This document shows positions 45,976 through 55,869 of a DNA stretch of 64,000 bases, in pieces. The position numbers and the translations under genes were made by a program. Source of the DNA: Cladophialophora immunda (lineage: Eukaryota > Ascomycota > Eurotiomycetes > Chaetothyriales > Herpotrichiellaceae). Position 1 is the stretch's first letter. The number at the start of each line of letters is the position of its first letter. The stretch lies in assembly GCF_000835495.1 (NCBI RefSeq), contig NW_015622547.1:2232001-2296000 (forward strand), in the 5' to 3' direction. Below the pieces are notes generated by a model that saw only the letters and a list, made by a program, of their open reading frames with translations, made no database searches and was not told the DNA's origin.

Positions 45976-47574
45976 TCACGCACAGGTATAACTGCTCGCC
46001 AGGCTCTTGTCGCCCGCGCCCCGATATCGCGATGTCGAGGGGAACGGACACAAGTTCCTCGTGATCACCGTCCCGTCCGCTTCCACCCTGCGAGCTTCCA
46101 AGACGTTGGGCGCCTTCTGCTCCTCGACCCAGGCCACCACCGCCGAGAGCGGGTCGGCTGGCACAGCCCCAGGTGTCGGGCCTGCGCCGCAATGATCGAC
46201 GCCCGGGGCGAGGAATGTGCGATAGAACTCGGCGACCGCGGACGCGTTCCTCCCCAGGGTCTGGACCACTTTCTGGTGATAGGCGACGGTGTCGCGCGGG
46301 AAGATCAGTTGGTCGGCCAGGCCGTGCCACACAATCGCCTTCCCTCCAGCGGAGCGGAATGCAGAGAGATCGGGCTGATAAGAGCCCATGACCGGACCGA
46401 ACTCTCGCTGGGACTGATTGAAGATTGCTTCGAAGGCTGAGTATCCAATGCTGCCCGTGTCGAAGTCGGGGTCCTTCTTGACGAAGTATTTGATCCAGGC
46501 GTCGTTCACAAAAAAGGGCAGTCCGACTCGAGTTCCATTGGCGATTGTCGTGTTGGCCAAACTGTCCAGTGCAGCGCCAGGGTTCAGGGCGTAAGGATGG
46601 GCGATCGCGGGTCCTTTGGGCCCTGCTAAGATTTTGGCGACGACGCTGGCCATTTCCGCCGTGATGTTCTCCCTGCCGCCGTCGCACTGGGCGCTGGTCC
46701 CGACCAAGCTGAGCGGGTCGAACTTGCAGAGTTGCAGGTCTGTGATGACGCCGTCGGCCACGCCGTCAAGAGAGTCGCACGCAGCGATGCTCGCATCGGT
46801 GAAGGATTTGAGGACGCATTGGCTGATGTAGGTCCCCTCCTCTCTCATGACAACCTGTGGCCATTGCTCTGCGACCACGTACCTGGTCCAGTCGATCGCG
46901 GGTGCTCCGGCAACGATCCCGTCAAAGTCCTTGGGATACCTCTGCGCTGCCACCAAGCCTTGTCTTCCACCTGTCGAACACCCGTTCCAGTACGAGTGGG
47001 CTGGCTTTTTGCCATAGTATTGTGCTGCGACCGCCTTGCCCGCCACAGCCATGTCATGCACGGATCTCGAGGCAAAGTTCAGCAAGAGGTCCTCGTCCAC
47101 AGTGCCGTTAGGGTGCAGAGCCCACAGCGCCGGGCTATAGGGATCTCCCGAAAGGCCTGCATCCGTGGATGCGGCGGCATAGCCCAGTGCCACCACCGGG
47201 GCCAGGCTGTATTCAAAGAATCCCGCGGCATATCCAGATCCTCCTGTTCCGACGAAGCGTCGGTTCCATCCGGTCGACGGCAGCCACACCTTTATCTTGA
47301 CTCTGTCGTTGACGCCGTGGTGCGAGATCACCAGATCCACACTGCAAAGGTCAAGTCCCGTAAAGTTACTGTTCAGAAGCGGAGGGCTGGCAAGCACCGT
47401 AGCGTTGGGAAGATGCTGTGACTGGATCGATAGCACGCTTGCTCCGGGGATGGTTGGTTTGGTCAGCGCCGCACATGCTGTCTTGCTGCTTGGAGCTCCC
47501 TCGGAGGGTGAAACCAGAGCTGCAACTGCGAAGATCAGGATCGAGAGCAGATTGTGTTTTCGAAGAGTCGACAT
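45976..47574 (-). CDS. Secreted tannase/feruloyl esterase
   Basis: This extracellular serine esterase of the tannase/feruloyl esterase family hydrolyses esters of phenolic acids such as gallate or ferulate. It is a single exon of 532 aa. A signal peptide (about residues 1-26, LLSILIFAVAALVSPSEG) precedes the alpha/beta-hydrolase fold. The nucleophile motif GCSTGGRQ is near residue 199, the catalytic Asp in GLADQLIFP near 419 and the His in GVDHCGAG near 459. Cysteines next to the Ser and His form the family's CS-D-HC arrangement, with a disulfide linking them. Several N-glycosylation sequons are present. The ATG at 47574 opens the signal peptide. It gives the cluster a way to release phenolic acids outside the cell. 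Confidence 0.94.
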   Translation of the reverse strand: MSTLRKHNLLSILIFAVAALVSPSEGAPSSKTACAALTKPTIPGASVLSIQSQHLPNATVLASPPLLNSNFTGLDLCSVDLVISHHGVNDRVKIKVWLPSTGWNRRFVGTGGSGYAAGFFEYSLAPVVALGYAAASTDAGLSGDPYSPALWALHPNGTVDEDLLLNFASRSVHDMAVAGKAVAAQYYGKKPAHSYWNGCSTGGRQGLVAAQRYPKDFDGIVAGAPAIDWTRYVVAEQWPQVVMREEGTYISQCVLKSFTDASIAACDSLDGVADGVITDLQLCKFDPLSLVGTSAQCDGGRENITAEMASVVAKILAGPKGPAIAHPYALNPGAALDSLANTTIANGTRVGLPFFVNDAWIKYFVKKDPDFDTGSIGYSAFEAIFNQSQREFGPVMGSYQPDLSAFRSAGGKAIVWHGLADQLIFPRDTVAYHQKVVQTLGRNASAVAEFYRTFLAPGVDHCGAGPTPGAVPADPLSAVVAWVEEQKAPNVLEARRVEADGTVITRNLCPFPSTSRYRGAGDKSLASSYTCA

Positions 47575-48418
47575 ATTCGTTTTGCGGGCCCCTCTGCTGC
47601 AGTCACAACGCCTTGTTGCTCGAGTATAACAAGGAACTTGTTCTTGATCTTGCAGTCTGGGAAGAGCATCCTGTTCCCAGCGGCAGTCTTCCATTTATAA
47701 TTCCAGCAGCAGCACGGCAAACTGGGCCATCTGCCGCAGTCGAGCCGTCGTGATAGCATTCCTTCGGCTCCCATCGTGACTTTTGAAAGCACGACCAACT
47801 CTGATCCTGGGTAGTTTGGCGGGACAACGGATTCGTCTACCCCCTAGTGTGTGTTTTGCACTTTGCACATCTGTGGTTTATATCGAGGCTCCAACGACGT
47901 AGTCAGGTCGTGGAGCTTGTTTCCGGGCTCAGCGACTCGACTGGGTCTGGAAATGGAGTACAATGAAGTCAGTACCATCCTCGAGTGAGATTTTAGAGGC
48001 GCACAGTTACAGTTACACCTCCTGATCTTCGCCAAATGACGAACAGGCGCTGACTAACGGCAGGCACAGCATTTGACTTTGGTGGCTGCAGGGCGAGATT
48101 GTAGTGGTAGATCTCGAGAGCTAGGGGCTTACACGAGGCCTAACATCCTTAGCGAAATACTTGGCGGCAATATCAAATGGCAGAGGATGGATGGGATATA
48201 GTTTCCCAAAAGTTCACCGAGCTCCAAGGCGTCACATCCATTCACTATCCACTGATACAGCGCCGGCAAGAGGCATTCGTTGTAGGTCACAATGCGACTG
48301 CACGCCCAATCGCCCGTAGTCATACAGCCATATTTCACAAACTCCACTATACCAGCCATCCCTTGCGAGCAGTTGCACATTCCCCCTCCCAGATGTAGCC
48401 ACTTCAGCACATGCCCGT
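47575..48418. other. Intergenic region upstream of tannase
   Basis: About 840 bp containing the tannase promoter and the 3' flank of the helicase gene. Apart from the TATA-like site, nothing is identified. Confidence 0.5.
47693..47699 (-). promoter_or_regulatory. TATA-like box of tannase gene
   Basis: TATAAAT on the minus strand, about 120 nt upstream of the tannase start codon, a suitable distance for a fungal TATA element with a short leader. Confidence 0.5.
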
Positions 48419-51400
48419 TCAGAGTCTCAAGTCAGAAAATCTATTCTCGAGATCTGTCGCACGTCGAACGCCCTCGGCAGGGGTATGGTCCTGCCCGCCC
48501 ACCGGAGCGCCACATTGAGGACAACGTGCTCTCTGCATCGGCATGCCGCATTCGCCGACGGTGAACGGATGGTTGTTGGCGCAGGTATACCAATGCCCTG
48601 ATCCACGGAACCCACTTGCCATCGCATTGATCACAAGCCTCCACTCGGCGTCATTTACCACGGTCGTGAACGTCGAGGATTCGAGCATTCCCTCGACGGT
48701 CTTCACCTCGCCCACTACATGTCTGGTCGGCTCTGGATGCAGATCGCACACCTCCTTTGCCGCATCGATGTGCTCGGTGGCCTCTTTGCTTAGGGCCATC
48801 AAGATGTCCGACCGACTGCTGTAGGTCCGCTCCGCCAGGCAGCACTGGGCGTAGAATGTGTGAGCTTCCACCTCCACAGCCGGTTGACGAGCCTCCCGAG
48901 CAGCAGCTAAAACCTTCAGGCAGTCGACCCTGTTGGATTCTAGGTTGACATCTTGCAAGCTGGAACCAAACGTTGCCAAGAAGTCTGACAATATGACCAG
49001 CTCGCATCTCAGCAGCAGCGATTCGCCCTGTAAAGTCTGGCTGGTCTGTACAACGGTGTGGTCGAACTCGACGTCGCTGTTGGTTTTGCCTTGTCTTCGA
49101 GCAAACTGCACCATGTCCCAAACTCGTTTGAAAGGCTGTTCTTCGACACCGACCTGTTGAAGATACTTCATGATCCGGTTGCGGGTCTTTGCGATCGAAG
49201 AGTACCGCTTACCATGGGCGAGCTTGAGTATCAGCTTGATTTGCTCCTTGCGTCCACCTGACAGTGTGAGCTTATCTGTATTCATTTTGTTCCCCAGAGA
49301 AGGGACGTCTTTGAATGACCCAGCCAAGTCAGCTTGATGCTGGTGAACTGACTCATACAATGGAAGGAATTGTTGGTTCGCCGATGTAATGAATTTCTTG
49401 GTCGCGTCATCAATAGGTCCTCTTCGAACTATGCGGCCGTACCTCGATATGGTCCGCAGCGGCCCTCGACAGCTGCTGCAGACCTTGAGCTCGTCTTTTG
49501 AAAACGGAATAGACGAGTCAATAATAGAGACCTCCGCTCCATCAGTCGTATAATGCTTTGACATTTCCATCTGACCGTCCATGCTTTCCACGGTTAGGAT
49601 ATGACCACAGGGAGGGATTATGCATGGGTTCTCATCAAGATTGATCTCGTGGTACTCCTCCATCAACAACAAATCGACCACCATCTTCTTGACGTCTTCA
49701 GGGGCACAGACCTGACAGTAGTTCGACGGTGGACAGATCTCGCCACAAAGCGAAGGGCATTGATGTCCGCAAGCCAATTTGTTGGTGCAGCGTTTTGAAC
49801 ATGGTATCCAGTCACATGGCGCTGCACAAGGAAGGGTACAAGCACTGTGAGGACATCGTGAAGGACACTGCTCCTCCGCACACGGAACACATGGCTCATG
49901 GCAGCGCTTCGTGCACCTCGAGTGAGGACATGACACTTCGCAAGGAGCTTGGCACGGAGGACAAGGGCGATCCCCGTGACATCGTTCTCTACACAAGTGT
50001 CTGCATGATTTGAAGGCACGGCCGCAAGCCTGCCGGCAGGTCTGATGGTCTTCTTGAATGATTTTGCCATCTTCTCTTTTCTTGCACGTGTTGCAAGGGT
50101 TCGGGCAGGTATGACCGCACGGAAGGGCCGTACCACAGCCAGCTGTGCAGCTAAAGTTGTTAGTTTTGACGTCCACGCAGCATGCGAGATCAATCTTATG
50201 GTTACAACCAGGGACAACTCGAGTAACGTTGTCTCTGCAGACAATCTGAGAAGGTTCTCGAGCTTGCCAACAAGGTAGAGTATCTCTCATATGCCCGCAA
50301 GGCAGGGTGAGCTGGAGGTTGTGTAGCTCCTCTGGACATCTAGCAGGACAGGGATCTCCGCACTTGTTCGGACACATGTGCTCACATCCTTTCAAAGGTC
50401 TGGGGCATGGCTCGAGGCATTTGACAGCACTGTGTAGCATTTGTGAATGACATTTGCTGATGCATGAATGCCCACAGCTCAGGCGCATTTCGCACGGCAG
50501 GTTGCACCCTCCTTCAGGCGAGAAGATGGCAAAGTCGTCCGGTTTGGAGACAGAGAACGTGGCTTGTGGATGGCGAGGACACTGGAGCTGAAGGGACTCG
50601 CCGAAATTGTCTCCAGATTGAAGCATGTCAATCACAGACGCCCACATTTGGACATGACCTGAAGTTCGTGAATTGCCAATGATATACATTCCATGTTTGG
50701 CGCGGGATAACAGGACATTGATTCGGTTCGAAGTCCGGAGAAATCCACACTTTTTCTGGTCATTGCTCCTCACCAGAGAGATGATAACGACTTTGGCCTC
50801 TTCTCCCTGAAAGTTGTCAATGGTAGACACTTTGAGCGCGCGTGAAAGAGGGGTCTTTTGTAGTGTGGGTGCGGCACTGTGCCCAGGTTCGGCATTCTCC
50901 TTGCCAACCTCGTCCTTTTCCAACTCTAGAATGTCGCCTTCGGTTAAAGAGATCTCAAACAACCCTTGCAATGCTCTGCGGATCTTCTGAAGTTGGCCAA
51001 GGTAGGGAGTGAGGACAGCTAGATCATTTGCCTGATAAACGCCCTGTCTAACCAGGTGGGATACCAGTGAAGTCACCATCTGGACTTCAAAGGTATTTGA
51101 GTGGGAAGTCGTACTATCCGTTTCAGTTACAGCACCATCCTCAAAGTGTGCATGGTCAAACCAGAAGAGTCTCTTGGCCAGCCCAGTCACCGGTGGATAT
51201 GTCTCGACCACCGAGGAGTCACACAACCGTGGATATAACGTATTGCGGATGAGTTCAGAGATGGACGGGTGCATTCGGCGTTGTGTCTCCAGTGTGCTGT
51301 ATGGTACCGCGGTCTGGGTCGAGCATGAAGGCGTCACGAGTCTTTCGAACAGCGATATATCCAAGGAGTGTCGCTTTCCAGAAGAAGACTCTCTTGAAAG

Positions 51401-54190
51401 TTCGTAGCTTTGGATGTGTGGAGGAAGTTGGAGATGGTCGCCGATCAAGATTGCGTGCTCCAAAGACGGCAGGAGCGCGGTCAGAATATGGGCTTCGAGC
51501 ACTTCTCCTGCTTCTTCACAGACAAGGACCTTGGAATTGAGCTTTCTAAGAAGCGGTGATATTCTTGCCAGACCCGTTGTCGTTACACCAATGATCTTGG
51601 CTTGTTGTAAACATCGAAGATCAACACCTGCTCGGACCTGGTCGAACTGTTCCTTGTGCTCCTTGTATTCTGCTAGCGCAGTCAACAATGCGGCCTGGGC
51701 TGCCTTTTTCGACTCTGCTAGCCAGTGATGGTATAACCGCTGCCTCTCGGGATGATTCAGAAAGTGGATACGTGATTCTTCAAGTAGAGTCCGCAGCGGG
51801 CGGACAGGGCCCTGGTGCGAGTCACCTTTACGCCAAGTATTTAACAGAGACGTCTTGTTGTAGACAACGCTCTGAAAGCCGTCATCGTCCTGGCCTCCGG
51901 CAAAAAGAGTCAAGTAAGACGTGGGATGATAGATCTCGAGGTAGCTTCGGATTGCTGCAACGTCTCCTTTAATCGAAAGTCTCTTGATGGCCTTGGATAT
52001 GGCGCGCTCATCTTCGTCAAGCTTCGACTTCAGAACCCAGTGCTCGTGTTTCTCGGTTTTGGTCAAATCGATCTTGCTAGCCAGAATGCGGAGATTGCAG
52101 TCCTGCAACATCTCGGACTTTGACTGGGATCCAACGCGGACAATCTGATCAATGCCCTGTCTTACTAGATCTTCCAGGAGTTGGTCAAGTGCATGATTGG
52201 TATAGCACACACACAGAATCGGACCAAGCTTAGCACGTGCCTGTATTGCCAGCAGGACTTTGATGAGTGCCACCCCAGTGAAGCTCTTACCGGTGCCCGG
52301 AGGTCCCTGAATTAGAGCTAGAGAGCGTTGGAGAGATGTGAGGAGTGCGTCAGCCTGAGCTCTATCTAGAACGGAGTTCTCACGGAATGCCTCATGGTTG
52401 GACTCATCATTGACGGCGATTCTCATCGGGCTCTTGTCTTTCATGACGCAGCTGAGGTCGAACTCAAAATTGGGCTTAGTGGCATAGTAAGGAGGCGCAA
52501 TCATCGATAGATCTGCCTGAGGTTCAGGTGCTAGGTAGTCTGAGAATGGTATCTCGGTATTGCGAAGCATCCCTTGTAAAGCGTGCAAGGTTGGTTCGAA
52601 TGAAGGCAATAAAACACCGGGAAACTCGACTATCCTGGCAGGTGCGGAAGTAGAAGCTTTCATGAGTCCTAGAACGTCTTCTGTGGCGTCACCAACGAGC
52701 GAGACAGTGGTAAAGGCTCGAAGGGGGTCTGAGAACAGGTCTAGAGGCTGTTCAGATTTGTTTGAAACTTGCTCATTTCCCGAACTCGAAGAGTCGTCTG
52801 TTATGGCCGAAGGTTTGGTTGGTCTGCGTTCAATGACCGAACAGAATATCAAAGCACCATTGGAAAGGAGGCAAAGGAGGGAACCCATGCGGAGGCGTTT
52901 CTGAAATTCCCACCACTCTTTCCTCTGTTTAACTGAGCGTTGTCGAAGATGGGAGGGCTGATCAAAACCAATCGTGATCAGCAAGCCCTGCCATCTACTG
53001 AAATCAAGTTTCACAACCTGGGCGTTGTCGTATGTCAACTTTCGCGGACCTTGACGCTTGCCTCCCATTTTAGGGCTGTAGGAAGCTTGCACTTCTTGTC
53101 TCACGGCATCCCTTAGCTGTCCAACCGTATCTTCTCGAAGAAGGCGGAAGTGTCGGTCCAGAAGTCCTGACACTCCAGGGAGATGCCAATCCTGCTGACC
53201 CATGGAAGGTAGATACTCAGGGCGTGTTGCATTGATTTCCTCAAATGTGGGCATGATCTGTATGTCGTAGGCATTCACGCAGTCGTTGTCATGGCGCGGA
53301 CCGTCCTTGGATAGGTTCCCAGGTAGGTCTTGCTGAAGCGTGAAAATGGCCCTTGGAGGTGCAGTTGTCTTTGGAGGCTTCCAACCTGTCAGCTCTCGAC
53401 CGATCCCTAATCGTTGATTAATGCGGTTGACTAGTCTTCTTGACTCGTGGGCTTCGCCTTCATCAATCTGGGCTACCGTGTCAAAAAGGGTATCCGCAAG
53501 CGGCCTGAGGTCGTCATTCACCAAGGCGTGAGTGTTGCAGTCAATGATTTTCGAGAACGCTCTAACGACCGCTTCAATTTCCGAGGGCAAAATGTCGACT
53601 TGTTTGTGGTCTGCAAGAGTAGCAACAAGAAGTTTGAAGAAGTGTACAGCACGCTGGCCTTGGACACCGTAGATGAAGTTGTAGATGGTCCCAAGATGGA
53701 TGTCGAGCAAGGTGGACGCAAGGACGTGCGGATGAGTGATGACCTGACACAGTGGGATGGCTTGCTCTTTGATTGTTTTCCAGCGCGTTTCCAAGCTCAT
53801 GCCTTCCATGTTGCGCTCGACCACTTGTTTTATTCGTTGTAATCCACCGTCTTTGGCCAGGATGAGGACCGTCTCTTGCATTACTCCAACTTCTGAGCCC
53901 ACAAATGTGAGAGCATTTTGGAAGAAGAGGGGGGGAAGAGGCGTAGAAGAGAAGCTGTTTGTGCCTTTAGGAACGGACAGTTTCCAAGCCCCGAATTTGT
54001 CGTCTGGCTCGTTTCTCGCTCGCCGTGATCGGTTAAACGGGTGCTGGGCAGTATTTGCGAGACTTTGGGAAGGGCCACCGGCAGCAACGTGATGAAATGA
54101 GCACTGGGTCCCGTAACGACAACGGCCAGTATTGATAAACCTCCAGCAAACCTTCCGAGGCGTCTGGTTTGCTTGAGTTTGCGGTATCAT
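48419..54190 (-). CDS. ZNFX1/Hrr1-type superfamily 1 helicase with NFX1 and RZ zinc fingers
   Basis: A 1923-aa RNA helicase runs in one uninterrupted exon. The N-terminus has a CCCH finger (C15, C24, C30, H33 in CWRFINTGRCRYGTQCSFHH). The SF1 (Upf1-like) helicase core has Walker A IQGPPGTGKS (about residue 628), the Walker B variant VCEEAGEV (about 893), DNFQGEEAKVVIISLVRS and NVLLSRAKHGMYI. A Cys/His-rich NFX1-type array follows (about 1220-1530), and near the C-terminus (about 1860-1900) an RZ-type finger (WYTCANNHPFTVGECGMP). Human ZNFX1 and S. pombe Hrr1, a partner of the RNA-dependent RNA polymerase complex, share this order; the RZ finger occurs in ZNFX1 and RNF213. A role in RNA silencing or foreign-RNA control is inferred. 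The start is the ATG at 54190, just before the CCCH finger. Confidence 0.93.
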   Translation of the reverse strand: MIPQTQANQTPRKVCWRFINTGRCRYGTQCSFHHVAAGGPSQSLANTAQHPFNRSRRARNEPDDKFGAWKLSVPKGTNSFSSTPLPPLFFQNALTFVGSEVGVMQETVLILAKDGGLQRIKQVVERNMEGMSLETRWKTIKEQAIPLCQVITHPHVLASTLLDIHLGTIYNFIYGVQGQRAVHFFKLLVATLADHKQVDILPSEIEAVVRAFSKIIDCNTHALVNDDLRPLADTLFDTVAQIDEGEAHESRRLVNRINQRLGIGRELTGWKPPKTTAPPRAIFTLQQDLPGNLSKDGPRHDNDCVNAYDIQIMPTFEEINATRPEYLPSMGQQDWHLPGVSGLLDRHFRLLREDTVGQLRDAVRQEVQASYSPKMGGKRQGPRKLTYDNAQVVKLDFSRWQGLLITIGFDQPSHLRQRSVKQRKEWWEFQKRLRMGSLLCLLSNGALIFCSVIERRPTKPSAITDDSSSSGNEQVSNKSEQPLDLFSDPLRAFTTVSLVGDATEDVLGLMKASTSAPARIVEFPGVLLPSFEPTLHALQGMLRNTEIPFSDYLAPEPQADLSMIAPPYYATKPNFEFDLSCVMKDKSPMRIAVNDESNHEAFRENSVLDRAQADALLTSLQRSLALIQGPPGTGKSFTGVALIKVLLAIQARAKLGPILCVCYTNHALDQLLEDLVRQGIDQIVRVGSQSKSEMLQDCNLRILASKIDLTKTEKHEHWVLKSKLDEDERAISKAIKRLSIKGDVAAIRSYLEIYHPTSYLTLFAGGQDDDGFQSVVYNKTSLLNTWRKGDSHQGPVRPLRTLLEESRIHFLNHPERQRLYHHWLAESKKAAQAALLTALAEYKEHKEQFDQVRAGVDLRCLQQAKIIGVTTTGLARISPLLRKLNSKVLVCEEAGEVLEAHILTALLPSLEHAILIGDHLQLPPHIQSYELSRESSSGKRHSLDISLFERLVTPSCSTQTAVPYSTLETQRRMHPSISELIRNTLYPRLCDSSVVETYPPVTGLAKRLFWFDHAHFEDGAVTETDSTTSHSNTFEVQMVTSLVSHLVRQGVYQANDLAVLTPYLGQLQKIRRALQGLFEISLTEGDILELEKDEVGKENAEPGHSAAPTLQKTPLSRALKVSTIDNFQGEEAKVVIISLVRSNDQKKCGFLRTSNRINVLLSRAKHGMYIIGNSRTSGHVQMWASVIDMLQSGDNFGESLQLQCPRHPQATFSVSKPDDFAIFSPEGGCNLPCEMRLSCGHSCISKCHSQMLHSAVKCLEPCPRPLKGCEHMCPNKCGDPCPARCPEELHNLQLTLPCGHMRDTLPCWQAREPSQIVCRDNVTRVVPGCNHKIDLACCVDVKTNNFSCTAGCGTALPCGHTCPNPCNTCKKREDGKIIQEDHQTCRQACGRAFKSCRHLCRERCHGDRPCPPCQAPCEVSCPHSRCTKRCHEPCVPCAEEQCPSRCPHSACTLPCAAPCDWIPCSKRCTNKLACGHQCPSLCGEICPPSNYCQVCAPEDVKKMVVDLLLMEEYHEINLDENPCIIPPCGHILTVESMDGQMEMSKHYTTDGAEVSIIDSSIPFSKDELKVCSSCRGPLRTISRYGRIVRRGPIDDATKKFITSANQQFLPLYESVHQHQADLAGSFKDVPSLGNKMNTDKLTLSGGRKEQIKLILKLAHGKRYSSIAKTRNRIMKYLQQVGVEEQPFKRVWDMVQFARRQGKTNSDVEFDHTVVQTSQTLQGESLLLRCELVILSDFLATFGSSLQDVNLESNRVDCLKVLAAAREARQPAVEVEAHTFYAQCCLAERTYSSRSDILMALSKEATEHIDAAKEVCDLHPEPTRHVVGEVKTVEGMLESSTFTTVVNDAEWRLVINAMASGFRGSGHWYTCANNHPFTVGECGMPMQRARCPQCGAPVGGQDHTPAEGVRRATDLENRFSDLRL

Positions 54191-55869
54191 CCTGTAAGGC
54201 TTTGATTGAACCCTGATAAGAGACAGCAAAAGAAGATGTTCTTCCTGGGGACAAACGGTAGAAAACCTCTGGCAGTATTGGCAGAGACTGCAGAGAGGTG
54301 TCCTTATACAAGGCCGTACCGCAATGTGAGGCTGTAAGAGGGTGGTTCAGAGGGTCCGGGCAGGTCGGATTCTGGGTCGTCTGAATGGCAGTGCCTGCCT
54401 GTCCGTGGCGAGCTGCAGTCCGGGCTTCCCCTGCAGCCATCCATTCGTCCACCTTCTCAGTAACTGCGTTTGCAGCATAGACGGAAGAAGCATCTCCTTA
54501 TCTTCCAGATGACATGCAGGCAGGTCTGGCACCATTCCGGCTAGGGTTGCCGACATGAAAGGTCTTCTGGCTGAGTAACTGCATACATAGGGTTGGGAAC
54601 TGGTCAAGTGAGGCTGACTCCGTCCACGAATGTGCCCGGCCGGCCATTTGATCTTTAAAGGCAGTGCTCAGAGGGCGTTCTTTTGCCACGACGTGACCCT
54701 AGGCCCCTGTCTCTTGCCGGGAGGCTAGAGGCACGTTTGTCTCTGATATTTCGAGGTGAGGCTGAGGGCCGGCGTTAACTGATGGTCAATGACCAGTCTC
54801 GTTGAGGGGGAGGATGCAGCAACCCATAACGTGGCCGAATCATTTCGTCCATCAGCCTTAGATCCCCGCTGAATGGATGCTCCATTGGTTTCCTGCAGAT
54901 TCTAAGAGAGACGCATCCGTCATTTGTTTGCAGTTTATAAGCCGCCAGCAATTGAAGTGGGAAGTTGAGGCGGATCGAATGGGATGGAAAAAATAAAGCG
55001 GAACAGACCAGGGGAGGGAGAAGGGAGAAGAGAATCGATTTCGAGATGGCCACCTACGACAGGGTTATCGTACCTACTGTACATGCAAGGTTAAGTAAGT
55101 TCCTAGGTAAGTAGGTTGGGCGTTGGGGGGCCAAGTGAGCCTAGGGAGCCTAACTTGGTGCCTAAGCTAGGCTTGCGCAAGAGTCTTAATTGGCGGGTGG
55201 CTTGGAGGCAGCAGCCCCCCGAAACCTACCTACCTACCTACCTACCTAGGCAGCAACCAACCAACCAACCAACCACCGAGGCATCAAGAATTCTAAGCAC
55301 AGAATAGCTTATGGTTACGCTTCTGGAACAGCTTTCAACAAGTCAATGTCGAATATTAACGGCTTTGGACGAGACCTCATTGCACAGCTGAGAGTCGTCC
55401 GAATCAAGGGCAAGAAATGACAGAAATGCTGCTCCACGCTAGAGCTGACTTTCACCAACATGACTGGTTTGGCACTCCAGTCTATACTCCGAGCAAACTC
55501 TGCCACGATGACAATGAAGTTATATCAATGCAGAGCGCCGTCGATCAAATGCAGTTGTTGGAAGAGAGCGTGCCGTGTACCATCACCAGACTGACTTTCA
55601 AGGATCTTGCAATTTACTCCTGCTTAGACATACGACGAGCAGAGATTCAGTTTGAAAGCGCAGAGTTTGCCAGTCCGCTAGGACATCACTATCGTTCTTT
55701 TCACCGACAGGACCATTTAACCATGTCTGTGTCGGAGACCTTTTCTCATTTTCTACTTTCACTGAGAGCCACTGCCTGTCCGCCAAACGAAAAACCGACT
55801 GATGACACTGAGTATTTGTGATGAGGCGCGGCTGCTCCCAACACCACCATTTGCCCCCTTATGTACAAT
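54191..55869. other. Intergenic region with simple repeats
   Basis: About 1.7 kb between the helicase start and the permease stop. It includes CCGGCCGG at about 54637-54644, CCTAGG-like and TACCTA-rich sequence near 55070-55180, and tetranucleotide repeats. A plus-strand 134-codon frame (55417-55821) shows no family signature and is not called. Confidence 0.45.
55224..55274. repeat. (ACCT)6 and (AACC)5 tetranucleotide repeats
   Basis: Six ACCT units (55224-55247) are followed a few bases later by five AACC units (55255-55274). Confidence 0.9.

Noticed and set aside
55417..55821. 134-codon plus-strand frame
   Set aside because: No recognisable family and no supporting start or splice context; may be chance.
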